In this document: one piece after another, positions 18,317 through 27,102 of the stretch
Layout: each line of letters opens with the position of its first letter
Position numbering within the stretch: the first letter of the stretch is position 1
NCBI RefSeq assembly: GCF_000317285.1
Contig: NZ_AJLN01000145.1
Location: 88,080-152,079 of the forward strand
Length of the DNA stretch: 64,000 bases
Direction of reading: 5' to 3'
Source of the DNA: Chlorogloeopsis fritschii PCC 6912
GTDB lineage: Bacteria; Cyanobacteriota; Cyanobacteriia; Cyanobacteriales; Nostocaceae
Program-made: the position numbers and the translations under genes
Notes under the pieces: generated by a model
What the model saw: only the letters and a program-made list of their open reading frames with translations
Told to the model about the DNA's origin: nothing
The model's database searches: none

Positions 18317-18586
18317 ATGAACATTCTTGCTTGGATTGTGTTAGGTTTATTGGCAGGTGCTATTGCTAAAGCTATTTATCCTGGTTCTCAGGGAGGCGGC
18401 ATTCTTAGTACCCTCGTTTTAGGAATTATTGGTGCCTTTATTGGTGGAACTTTGGTTACTTTACTACAAACGGGAACTTTCGCAATTACCTCTGCAAGCT
18501 TAAGCATTCCTGGTTTAGTTGTGGCAGTATTAGGTTCAATCATCGCGATTTTCTTGTACTACCAATTTGCTCGTAGAGCTTATTAA
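18317..18586 (+). CDS. GlsB/YeaQ/YmgE family stress-response membrane protein
   Basis: 89 aa, three membrane helices and almost no loops: ILAWIVLGLLAGAIAKAI, a Gly-rich turn (PGSQGGG), ILSTLVLGIIGAFIGGTLV and VVAVLGSIIAIFLYY. This matches the transglycosylase-associated (GlsB/YeaQ/YmgE) family, small inner-membrane proteins often induced by general stress; molecular role unknown. ATG start with AAGGAG ribosome site 8-9 nt upstream, and an intrinsic terminator follows. Single-gene transcript. Confidence 0.93.
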   Translation: MNILAWIVLGLLAGAIAKAIYPGSQGGGILSTLVLGIIGAFIGGTLVTLLQTGTFAITSASLSIPGLVVAVLGSIIAIFLYYQFARRAY

Positions 18587-18611
18587 TTGAATGTAAAATT
18601 CGCTTTGTTAA

Positions 18612-18649
18612 ATCCCTGACTTCTTAAAGAAGTCGGGGATCTGTGTTTT
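18612..18649 (+). terminator. Intrinsic terminator after the GlsB-like gene
   Basis: ATCCCTGACTTC pairs with GAAGTCGGGGAT (one G-T pair, 5-nt loop), followed by CTGTGTTTTT. It lies between converging genes. Confidence 0.85.
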
Positions 18650-18652
18650 TAA

Positions 18653-21600
18653 TTAAAATCGTGTTTCATACTCAATTACCGCTCTACTCTCATCTGCTAA
18701 ATTGGTAAAACCTCGTAGAATAAATTGGTCGTTGAGACGATAAATTATGCCGTAACGGAAGGATTCGTTAGCAGCGAAAACTCGCGATATGGAAGCCGAA
18801 AGATCGTCAGTTATACCAACCACCGCCTCTGCTGCTAAACCAAGCACTGAAACATTTGATGCCGGATTAGTTACAACAGTAGGAAATATGCGCAAATCTC
18901 TCAAACCGATCGCTTCCCCAAGTTGACTAACAGTTCCTTGCAACCCCGGAAAGAAAGTAGAACCAGCTATGGTAGCAATTCCTAAACCAGTATCAGATTG
19001 TCCGAGGACATTTAAAAATGAACCTCCGATTAAAGCAATTATTTCTGCTTCGGTACGAGCAGGTTGACTAGTTAATTCCAGATTATCAGCTAAATCGCTA
19101 GCAGGCCCTTGTACTCTGGCTTCTACACGAACAGTATTTAAAGTTCCGAAATTGATGGCAGAAATATCTTGAATTTCGCTAGAACCGGCTGTGGCTGGTA
19201 ATCGACTGCCACGAACTTCAGGTACAAAAGTTACTAGTCGAACATCTAAAATTGGGTCAAAGCCAAGCTTAGGAGTAAATGTTGCGGTTTGTTCGTAACC
19301 GCGAGCTAAGGCGAATTGAGTGACAAATAAATTCACTTGCCCACGTCGAAGACTAATTGTTCCTTGAGGGCGAGGTTCAGCTAATGTGCCGTTGAGGGTA
19401 ATATCACCCTCTGCCACAAAATTGAAAAGTGGCTCGGCGGTAACGCGAACATCATCTTCTAAGAACACCCGTAAATCTGCAAATTGTATAGGTGGAGTAG
19501 CAGGAGTTTCGTTAGCTGGAGTTGGAGAAGGTGTTGTATTTGTTGTGATTTGAGTAGGTGTTGCACCTGGTGTAGTTGGAGCAGCACTTAAACCAGCAAT
19601 TCTTTCCCTTAAGGATATCTCACCATTACTTAAGCGAACATCTCCACCAATTTGCGGATCTCTTGCTGTTCCGGTAATGACAATATTGCCACTAACTCCA
19701 CCTTCATACAATCCTGGCAGATTTAGCCGCAGATTTTCTGATGTAATCGTGAGAGGATTTGTTGCTGCTTGTTGTTGGGCATTTTGAGTGGCAAAAATCG
19801 GCAAAATTCCCTTAGCAGTTAATTGTCCCCGGCTGTAATCGCCTTGAAGTTGCTCGACGATGAAGCGATCGCCCACAAACCGTATTGTTCCAGTTACATT
19901 TGTCAGTGGTTCAGGCAGATTTTGTACGTTCAAAGTCGCATTTTTAATTGTCGTAATACCACTAACAACTGGTTGATCTAATGTGCCTTCAATTTCTACA
20001 TCTACTTGTCCCTGACCTTTAACCCAACTAAATTGATTAGTAAAGGCGTTAACTACTGCTAAACCTTCATCTTGCACGTTAGCTTGAATGCTAATTTGGT
20101 TACTATCGGGTTCAACAGCAGCGAAAGGTAACTCGAACGGTACGCTACCTGTAATTTGCACTGGTTGTGTACCTGTACCTGCAATTTGTACAGTACTGCC
20201 AAAATTCAAGCGAGCATCGTTGTAATTGAAGCTAACTTGCGCTGTGTCTACAGATTGTTTATTCACAGTACCGTTCACCAGCCCTATTTCCCCAATTGCT
20301 CTAGGATTCTCCAAATTGCCTCCTAGAGTGACAAGGGTGTTGAGTGTCCCCGTAATATCTACAGGTAAATCAGGTAAAAAAGGCTCTATAAGTTCTACTG
20401 GTAAAGCTTCTGCTCGCGCTTGTCCAGAAAGTTGCTCTTGACTAAGTTGTCCGCTAAAAGCTAGGAGCGAGCCATTCAAATTTGCTCGCAGGGGTAGTAA
20501 CGTCAAAACTCCATCTGCAAAATTACCTTGAGCAATAACTTGATTGATATTGTATTTACCCCATTCCCAATCCGAACCTGTGAGATTAAAGCCGATATTC
20601 AACCCTTGCTGTAAAGTGCCAGTTACTGCTACGTTACCACTAATTGTCCCAGTTAACTCTGCCAGCGTTGGGATTCTAGCCTCTTGTTGCTGCTCCTGGC
20701 GCTGTTGGGCAACAATTTCTTGGATTTTGTCAAAAAAGCGCAATTGTGCGAGTAAAGGCGCATTTGGTAGACTTACAGGCTGAGTTTGTAGTGCCTCTGC
20801 CCCAGCTAAATCTGGAGCTTGCAAGCCGGTGGCTACGTCTTGAAAACCAAAGATACTTACTGCTTGCAATACTTGCTCTATTCTGGCTTGGTTGAAGCTC
20901 AGTTGAAATTGTAGCGGGCGATCGCCAAGAGTTGGCAACTCACCACTAAGGGAGTAAAGTCCTTCACCTTGGCGGATCTGACCTTGTTGTAAAGTAAAAG
21001 TACCATCAGCAAAACCAATTCGCCCTCGAAATTCATCGGCGCTGATTCTGCCGATTCTGGGTTGAGCGATCGCTATATCTCCGACAAAGGTATTGTTGGT
21101 TAAATTAACAACTAAATCCCCAGATATATTTCCGGCAACAGGTCTTAAAGTTGCATTACGGGGAACAAAATTTTCTAGCACCGCTACAGGAAAATCGCGG
21201 ACGTTAACAAAAAGATTTTCTCCTTCGGTTCTGCCAGTTGCAACAGCGCGATCGCGTTGAATTAAAAATGAAAGTGGGCGATTATTAGGGTCAAGAGTAA
21301 GGGCAATTTGGTCTTGTTTGCCAGTTAGCTGAAGTCGTGTTCCTTGTTCTGGCTGAAAATTTACTTGCCCTGTAAGCAGCGGATCGAACGCCACTCCATT
21401 GACTGCAAAATTCCTTAACCGAATATCTCCAGAAGCGATCGGAGTCGCAGGAGTACCAGTGAGTTGTCCGGTAAAATCTATTAGACCTGCAAGTGCTACA
21501 TCTCCAGGTAGGTTAAGGGGAAGATTTTGCAAGTTATAGTTTTGCGCTTGGACATCCAAGTTGAATCCCGTAACTTGAGGCGTTTCCTCCACTTGAACTG

Positions 21601-23884
21601 CTACAGTACCCGCAGCCCTCAACCCTGGTGCAGTCGCCTGTAAAATTTGCAACTGCTCCCCATTCCATTGAAATTGGGCGCTCAAAGGTTGTTGCAGTTG
21701 GGCTAAACCTTGGGAAAAACGTACTTGCCCTGCGGCTTGAATGTTGGAGAGTTGGAAAGATTCAGTAGTTCCACTCGCGCTGACTTCACCATTGAGCCGT
21801 CCCCGCAATTGTGGCGATAAAGTATCAAGTTGAACTTGGGAAATATTAGCTAAAGCTTGCCAACGTCCGTCATCTAAGCGAATATTTCTCAGATTTACCG
21901 TGCCATCTGCTAAACGCAAGTTTGCCTGCCCTGCGGCTTGAATATCTGAAAGTTGAAAGGATTCAGTGGTTCCCAGCAGATTCAAGTTAGAGCTAAGGAT
22001 TTGTCCTGGTGGTAAATTTTGTGCCACTTGACTCAGTGGAACTTGGGAAGCATTGACAACAGCTTGCCAGCGACCGTTATTGAGGCGAATATTATTGAGG
22101 TTAACATTGCCTTGTGCCAATTTTACATTTGCCTGCCCTGAGGCTTGAATGGCTGAAGGTTGGAAAGATTTTGTCGTTCCAGATAAAGCAAATTCACCGT
22201 TTAAAACACCTTGGTACTGGGGTGGTACTTGGGGAAGACGACTCAACTGAATGTTATTTACGTCTACAAAAGCTTGCCATTTTTCTTGGGCAAGGCTACC
22301 TCTAGCTTGGATTGTACCCCCTGCCACTTTAAAAACACCATCTTGGAACCTGACAACTCCCGTGTTTTCGATTAAAATTCCCACTTGACCAGAGTAGGTA
22401 GCACCTGGTGCTTGCAATTGTACTGCTGTTTGGAAATTACCAGGAATGCCGGAAACTTGGGCGTTTGCGGAAATATTGCCAATTGTGAATGTAGGAGCAG
22501 CTTCATAGATTTTAGCGATCGCATCTCCAGGTAAATTCTGTGCCTGCAAGTTGAAAGCAATCTTGTTTTGAGTGCCTAACCCAACTCTACCGTTACCAGT
22601 TATTTTTCCTCCGACTGTTGGCGTTGCTTGAATGTTGGAAAGAACAAGTTCAGAAGGAGTCAGGCGTAAACGACTGCTGATATTACTAAATGTCAAGCGG
22701 TCAATTTGAGCAGATTGAACAGTACTAATAGTTCCTGCCAAAATCGGTTTTTGCAGTTGTCCTTGCAATTGCAAATTTGCTTGTACTGTTCCAGCTGTTG
22801 GAACTGGTAAGTTAACATTTAATGTGTCTAAAAGGTTTTTAACGCTAGCTGCTTTCACCTGAGCTGTAAGGTTGTAACCAGTTTCGGTATTTAACTTGCC
22901 ACTGGCTTGCAGCGGAATACTGCCATAACTTGTATTTAAGTTTTCTACCGCAACTGTTTGACCCTGAAATTCTAGTTTTCCTGTAGTATTATTAAATGCT
23001 CTAGGGACATTAGCAATTTGTGCAGTTACTTGATTTAAACCGACAGTTCCAAACAGAGCAATCTCTGGTTGAGTGGGTTGAAATTGGACTGTTAAATTAC
23101 TATCTAAACGACCACCTTGTAAGTCAAGTGGCAACTCTATCAATCGAGTAACATCAGAGGCTAGCAGATTAGAGGAATTAATTTTGAGATTAGTTTGATT
23201 TGCTTTTAAGTTTGTCTCTCCAGCAATTCGTAAATTTCCTCCTCTCCTGGGTTGACCGTTGAGTGTAAAATTAATCCGCTGATTTTGATCTAGAAAATTA
23301 GCTACACCATTTACCTGAGTTAACCCCACAAAAGCCTTAGGTCTTTTTGGCTCAGAATAGGGGAACAACAATACATCAGCGTTCTCTACCCGGATGGATT
23401 CCAAATCAGTTCTGATCAAACCGACTCCCTCTTCGGGTGGAGTTTTAATTTCCGTTGTTACCCAGCGCCCTTCTCGATCCTGTGCAATATAAACATTGGG
23501 TTGAACTAAGGTAACATTTAGCTTTAAAGTTCGGTTTAGTAGTAGTTGCCACGGATCAAACTGCACTTCGACAGCCCTAGCTCTGAGATTATCTGGATCT
23601 GTGGCTGTAGCAGGTACTGATGATGAGCCAAAACGTAAGCCATTAAAGGAAATATCTTGGACTTCTCCTACCTGTACAGGTCGCCCAAGTATTTGCTGGA
23701 TGTTCTTTTCTACTAGCGGTGCTAGCCTTTCGTTAATAAAGATCCAAGCCCACAACGCGCCTCCCACAGCACCAGCAAACAAAATCACACCTACAGCTAG
23801 ACTGGTGCGGCTGAAGAGGAGGAGTCGTAAACGTCTGTTGAAACTCGATGGAGGTTGATTATCCCGATTTGGAGAGCGTGTCAT
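18653..23884 (-). CDS. tamB: Translocation and assembly module protein TamB
   Basis: 1743 aa, the AsmA-like/TamB family that bridges inner and outer membrane and is implicated in outer-membrane protein assembly or lipid transport. One N-terminal membrane helix (about 30-50) anchors it. The rest is a very long repetitive beta structure with recurrent GxxNF/IQAxGQ-type strands. The DUF490 C-terminal domain includes EARVQGPASDLADNLELTSQPARTE (split: EARVQGPASDLADN, LELTSQPARTE) and ends in a barrel-like ETRF. The TamB length of cyanobacteria is about 1500-2000 aa. Three nearly repeated units of about 69 aa, each with NIRL(N/D)(N/D)GRWQA, lie around 21730-22180. A Thr/Pro-rich linker occurs near residues 1440-1475. 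The partner TamA/Omp85 is not in the window. Confidence 0.93.
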   Translation of the reverse strand: MTRSPNRDNQPPSSFNRRLRLLLFSRTSLAVGVILFAGAVGGALWAWIFINERLAPLVEKNIQQILGRPVQVGEVQDISFNGLRFGSSSVPATATDPDNLRARAVEVQFDPWQLLLNRTLKLNVTLVQPNVYIAQDREGRWVTTEIKTPPEEGVGLIRTDLESIRVENADVLLFPYSEPKRPKAFVGLTQVNGVANFLDQNQRINFTLNGQPRRGGNLRIAGETNLKANQTNLKINSSNLLASDVTRLIELPLDLQGGRLDSNLTVQFQPTQPEIALFGTVGLNQVTAQIANVPRAFNNTTGKLEFQGQTVAVENLNTSYGSIPLQASGKLNTETGYNLTAQVKAASVKNLLDTLNVNLPVPTAGTVQANLQLQGQLQKPILAGTISTVQSAQIDRLTFSNISSRLRLTPSELVLSNIQATPTVGGKITGNGRVGLGTQNKIAFNLQAQNLPGDAIAKIYEAAPTFTIGNISANAQVSGIPGNFQTAVQLQAPGATYSGQVGILIENTGVVRFQDGVFKVAGGTIQARGSLAQEKWQAFVDVNNIQLSRLPQVPPQYQGVLNGEFALSGTTKSFQPSAIQASGQANVKLAQGNVNLNNIRLNNGRWQAVVNASQVPLSQVAQNLPPGQILSSNLNLLGTTESFQLSDIQAAGQANLRLADGTVNLRNIRLDDGRWQALANISQVQLDTLSPQLRGRLNGEVSASGTTESFQLSNIQAAGQVRFSQGLAQLQQPLSAQFQWNGEQLQILQATAPGLRAAGTVAVQVEETPQVTGFNLDVQAQNYNLQNLPLNLPGDVALAGLIDFTGQLTGTPATPIASGDIRLRNFAVNGVAFDPLLTGQVNFQPEQGTRLQLTGKQDQIALTLDPNNRPLSFLIQRDRAVATGRTEGENLFVNVRDFPVAVLENFVPRNATLRPVAGNISGDLVVNLTNNTFVGDIAIAQPRIGRISADEFRGRIGFADGTFTLQQGQIRQGEGLYSLSGELPTLGDRPLQFQLSFNQARIEQVLQAVSIFGFQDVATGLQAPDLAGAEALQTQPVSLPNAPLLAQLRFFDKIQEIVAQQRQEQQQEARIPTLAELTGTISGNVAVTGTLQQGLNIGFNLTGSDWEWGKYNINQVIAQGNFADGVLTLLPLRANLNGSLLAFSGQLSQEQLSGQARAEALPVELIEPFLPDLPVDITGTLNTLVTLGGNLENPRAIGEIGLVNGTVNKQSVDTAQVSFNYNDARLNFGSTVQIAGTGTQPVQITGSVPFELPFAAVEPDSNQISIQANVQDEGLAVVNAFTNQFSWVKGQGQVDVEIEGTLDQPVVSGITTIKNATLNVQNLPEPLTNVTGTIRFVGDRFIVEQLQGDYSRGQLTAKGILPIFATQNAQQQAATNPLTITSENLRLNLPGLYEGGVSGNIVITGTARDPQIGGDVRLSNGEISLRERIAGLSAAPTTPGATPTQITTNTTPSPTPANETPATPPIQFADLRVFLEDDVRVTAEPLFNFVAEGDITLNGTLAEPRPQGTISLRRGQVNLFVTQFALARGYEQTATFTPKLGFDPILDVRLVTFVPEVRGSRLPATAGSSEIQDISAINFGTLNTVRVEARVQGPASDLADNLELTSQPARTEAEIIALIGGSFLNVLGQSDTGLGIATIAGSTFFPGLQGTVSQLGEAIGLRDLRIFPTVVTNPASNVSVLGLAAEAVVGITDDLSASISRVFAANESFRYGIIYRLNDQFILRGFTNLADESRAVIEYETRF

Positions 23885-24017
23885 CTCTCATGTCTCTAAA
23901 GGAACAGTTCTAGATAATGCCAAGCCGTATATCGCTCGACCTACATTTTGACAGATTTAGAACACATCTATCAAAAGCAGGGTAAGAAGACAAGGCACAT
24001 AAAACTAATTTATTTGA

Positions 24018-24542
24018 TTATTTGATGACGTTTACAGATGTTCCTAAAGTCACCAGTTGAAATAATTCTTTAATATCTCTGTTGTACATTCGCAAACAAC
24101 CGTGGGAGATTGCTTTACCTACTGTTTCGGGATTAGGAGTACCATGGAATCCAACCCAATTTCGTCCATCAGTCCAAAAACCAATCCAATAATTTCCTAG
24201 AGGATTTTCTGGTGTTCCTCCTTTAATTTCTTTGCCTGTTATCGGGTGAATCCACGTAGGGTTTTGTAATAATTGTTGTACTTTAAATCTTCCTGTAGGG
24301 GTTTCCCAGTTACGGCGTCCAATTGCAACTGGGTAACTTTTAATTAAATTTTTACCACGGTAGACAAATACTCGTCGCCGACTCAGATTAACTTCTAATC
24401 GAGTTGTTTGGGACTGGGTTTCATAAGTGTCTGGCAATAGAAATATTTGCTCATCCGCCCAAGCAGATTGAGGAACAACCAAGTTGATTGATACACCGAG
24501 TATCAAAACTAAATAGATGAGATTATTCGTTTTGTTCTGCAT
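24018..24542 (-). CDS. L,D-transpeptidase (YkuD domain)
   Basis: 174 aa exported enzyme that forms 3-3 cross-links in peptidoglycan or attaches proteins to it. A signal peptide occupies about residues 1-29 (cut near AWA-DE). The YkuD domain fills the rest, with the conserved first His133 in FHGTPNPET and the catalytic triplet SHGCLRM, giving His147 and nucleophile Cys149. The small size (one domain, no LysM or peptidoglycan-binding domain) is common among cyanobacterial L,D-transpeptidases. It is upstream of no obvious operon partner; the tamB gene follows on the same strand 133 bp away. Confidence 0.94.
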   Translation of the reverse strand: MQNKTNNLIYLVLILGVSINLVVPQSAWADEQIFLLPDTYETQSQTTRLEVNLSRRRVFVYRGKNLIKSYPVAIGRRNWETPTGRFKVQQLLQNPTWIHPITGKEIKGGTPENPLGNYWIGFWTDGRNWVGFHGTPNPETVGKAISHGCLRMYNRDIKELFQLVTLGTSVNVIK

Positions 24543-24906
24543 TTTTCTATTAAAAATCTACTGAATATGCGGTAAACTTTGTCATTCTCTGATTTTCGTT
24601 GATTAATGGAGATTTACTGGATAATGTTTTCTTAAAAAATAGCTATTGTCATTTTCTTCTTAATCAAACTTTAGATAGATAAATAGCATTATTACTATTT
24701 CTACACTTGAACGAAACCTTCAATTTTAAATTTTTCTGTCCATCGTTTTTTGGTCAGAAACCTTTGTCAATTCAAGATTTGAGCTACTACAAAAATGTGC
24801 AAGTAATATATATGAAATTATTTTGTTACTTTTTGCAAAAGCTCTTAGATTGAATACACAAAAGATAAAGCAATTACTCAAATTTTACATAAAGGAGGTT
24901 TCATTC
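24543..24906. other. 364-bp promoter region, divergent
   Basis: AT-rich DNA between the divergent L,D-transpeptidase and repeat-protein genes. It ends with a very strong ribosome site AAAGGAGG at 24891-24898, 8 nt before the ATG at 24907. I see no gene or defined operator. Confidence 0.6.
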
Positions 24907-25326
24907 ATGAGTACAAAAAATACCAAGAATTTATTCACAAACATTGCTACTGTGATTGGTGTTGCTGGTGTTAGTGCTTTGTTTACTATTCCAGCCAAAG
25001 CCGAAATCAATCTAAATCCTGCCAACGTTGCTCAAGCAACTCCCGGTGTAACTCAACCTGGAACAACTCCCGGTGTAACTCAACCTGGAACAACTCCTGG
25101 TGTAACTCAGCCTGGAACAACTCCTGGTGTAACTCAGCCTGGAACAACTCCTGGGGTAACTCAGCCTGGAACAGTAGATGATACAACTACCATTGACGAA
25201 AACGAAACTGCTCCTGGTGCTCAACCCGTGCAAGATACAACTACACCAACACCAGGACAAGATACAACTACACCAGGAGCCGTTCAAGAGGATGATAATG
25301 GTAATGGTGTAAGGGCTTTGTGGTAA
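24907..25326 (+). CDS. Exported Pro/Thr-rich repeat protein, hypothetical
   Basis: 139 aa. Signal peptide (about 1-28, IATVIGVAGVSALFTIPAKA), then a low-complexity body: five tandem 9-residue repeats TPGVTQPGT (residues about 45-89), then an acidic Thr/Asp/Pro tail with DDTTTIDENETAPG, DTTTPTPGQ and DTTTPG units. The C terminus is DNGNGVRALW. The start at 24907 is decided by AAAGGAGG 8 nt upstream; an upstream in-frame extension to 24823 lacks a ribosome site and adds a hydrophilic leader before the signal peptide. It is probably a secreted or cell-wall spacer protein; no known family. Many cyanobacteria have similar signal-plus-low-complexity small proteins. Confidence 0.75.
   Translation: MSTKNTKNLFTNIATVIGVAGVSALFTIPAKAEINLNPANVAQATPGVTQPGTTPGVTQPGTTPGVTQPGTTPGVTQPGTTPGVTQPGTVDDTTTIDENETAPGAQPVQDTTTPTPGQDTTTPGAVQEDDNGNGVRALW
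25039..25173 (+). repeat. Five tandem 27-bp coding repeats
   Basis: Units of ACTCC(C/T)GG(T/G)GTAACTCA(A/G)CCTGGAACA, five copies in frame, encoding TPGVTQPGT. The copies differ only at synonymous positions and at one G, consistent with recent slippage-type expansion. Copy number probably varies between strains. Confidence 0.9.
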
Positions 25327-25438
25327 TTGGCTAAATAATATGGCATTTGTCAGGTAGCTTAGGACATCAACTGATGATAAAAGCCGGAAATTAAGAGAGT
25401 TTCAAGCCTATTCCCCCAATCCTGTTCCCTGCGACAAG

Positions 25439-25484
25439 AATCCCCCTGTCCTTTCTGTATTGAGAAAGCAGGGGGATTAATTTT
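25439..25484 (+). terminator. Strong terminator hairpin after the repeat protein
   Basis: AATCCCCCTG and its complement CAGGGGGATT form the outer stem and CTTTCT with AGAAAG the inner one, with a short unpaired base pair and six-nt loop, followed by AATTTTAG. It lies between the repeat protein and the converging dGTPase gene. Confidence 0.8.
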
Positions 25485-25566
25485 AGCACGGCTGGATCAT
25501 CGTCAATCAAGAGCGGGTACTTAGACTAACTGATATGGAAGTTTTTTAAGGGAAAAAAATAAATTT

Positions 25567-26931
25567 TTATCTCAAAGAAATGCCGCTAATTTGTTGGAAT
25601 ACACTAGTGGCATAAGAATCAGTCATGCCAGATATATAGTCTGTTATTCTCAAAATTTTGTCATATATATCATCGTTATCATTGGGGTGATACCCTTGGG
25701 GAAGCATACAAAGAATTAATCTGCCTTTGTTACTGTCATATAAAACTGCATTAACAAATTCAGCGAATAGTTTCCCTAAAACTTCATATCCAGCAATTTT
25801 TATACCCACAATATCAGGATGTTGAAAAACAGAAATGCGACTCACTTCGGCAATTTTTTTCAGATGTTGAGCGTAAATGCTTTGTGTTAGTAATCCTTGG
25901 TCGTATTCTCCTTTAAGCAAACTGTCTTCATTATCTAAAAAAGTCTTGATAGTTTCTTCAATCAGATTGTTTATAGCTTTAGCACGTAGGCGTTTTACTT
26001 TTTCTGCTTTACTTTCTGAAGAATTTTCTAAATCATTAATTTGGGCAATTTCATTTAGTAAATCTTTAGCTTCATCAAATGGAATATAGCCCATGCGATA
26101 GCCATCTTCTATATCAATAATGGAGTAGCATATATCATCCGCGGCTTCAACAAGAAATGCCAGTGGATGCCTACACCACCAGGCTGCATTATGATGACGA
26201 CGGATTAATCCTACTGTTTCTGCTACTTCAGTAAATAATTCTTTTTCTGCTTGGAAAAAACCATATTTTTCTACACTTCTACCTACATAACCATTAAGTA
26301 TATGCTTTGGAATAAAAGATTCTTGAGGGTACTTGGTAAAAGCAGCTAATGTTGGACAGGTGAGTTGCATTCCTCCTTTTCTTTGCGGCATTTCTAGTTT
26401 TGTAATAATCCGAAAGCCTTGAGCATTACCTTCAAATAAATCAAAATCAGCTTTTTGAGCTTTGCTTAATATTTCCTTTTTAGAATGAAAAATTGTGCTG
26501 TACCAAGATTCAAATCCTGTACGAATAGCGTCTTCTCCAGAATGACCAAAAGGAGGATTACCAATATCATGAGCTAGACAGGCAGCAGAGACAATATCAC
26601 CAAAGTCTGAAGCACTAAATCCATACTCATTGAGTTGATATTTTCGTACAATTTGCTCTCCAACCATCCTGCCTAGAGATCTACCAACACAAGAAACTTC
26701 AAGACTGTGAATCAGACGAGTACGAATGTAATCGTTGGTAGGTAAAGAGAAGACTTGGGTTTTATCTTTGAGACGACGAAAAGGAGAAGAAAACACCAGG
26801 CGATCGTAGTCTCTATGAAAGGGGGTACGGCCAAATTGCAGGTTTTCTGGTTGCTCTTTGCCGAGTCTTTTAGGTGTCAGAAGTGTCTTCCAATCCATCA
26901 TAGTTGGATTGTTTGAGAGTGGAGTAGACAT
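25567..26931 (-). CDS. dgt: Deoxyguanosinetriphosphate triphosphohydrolase (dGTPase)
   Basis: 454 aa HD-domain enzyme that cleaves dGTP (or other dNTPs in this family) to deoxynucleoside and triphosphate, controlling nucleotide pools. The HD metal motifs are visible: RTRLIHSLEVS (His), ACLAHDIGNPPFGHSGEDAI (His-Asp) and the EGNAQGFR motif typical of dGTPases, with a later Asp in LVEAADDICYSIIDIEDG. The start is ATG at 26931, with a second possible ATG at residues 11-12 nearer the conserved region. Length and domain order match type 2-like bacterial dGTPases. The gene is separate from the upstream permease (about 170 bp). Confidence 0.94.
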   Translation of the reverse strand: MSTPLSNNPTMMDWKTLLTPKRLGKEQPENLQFGRTPFHRDYDRLVFSSPFRRLKDKTQVFSLPTNDYIRTRLIHSLEVSCVGRSLGRMVGEQIVRKYQLNEYGFSASDFGDIVSAACLAHDIGNPPFGHSGEDAIRTGFESWYSTIFHSKKEILSKAQKADFDLFEGNAQGFRIITKLEMPQRKGGMQLTCPTLAAFTKYPQESFIPKHILNGYVGRSVEKYGFFQAEKELFTEVAETVGLIRRHHNAAWWCRHPLAFLVEAADDICYSIIDIEDGYRMGYIPFDEAKDLLNEIAQINDLENSSESKAEKVKRLRAKAINNLIEETIKTFLDNEDSLLKGEYDQGLLTQSIYAQHLKKIAEVSRISVFQHPDIVGIKIAGYEVLGKLFAEFVNAVLYDSNKGRLILCMLPQGYHPNDNDDIYDKILRITDYISGMTDSYATSVFQQISGISLR

Positions 26932-27102
26932 AGCTCCCTAGCTCCAAGGATTTAATAATGCTCAATCGTAATTTTAAGCACTTATAATTTAACTAAACTC
27001 GCGGAATTCCCCATCCGCCATGAGTGCGATACTCCAAAGGAGTCGCTACCTGCGGAAGCCGCTCCGCGTCTACGCGATTCTTGTATGTGCTATGCGATCG
27101 CC

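Noticed and set aside
24823..24906. N-terminal extension of the repeat protein to 24823
   Set aside because: The ATG at 24907 has AAAGGAGG 8 nt upstream and begins a proper signal peptide; the extension precedes it with a hydrophilic leader.
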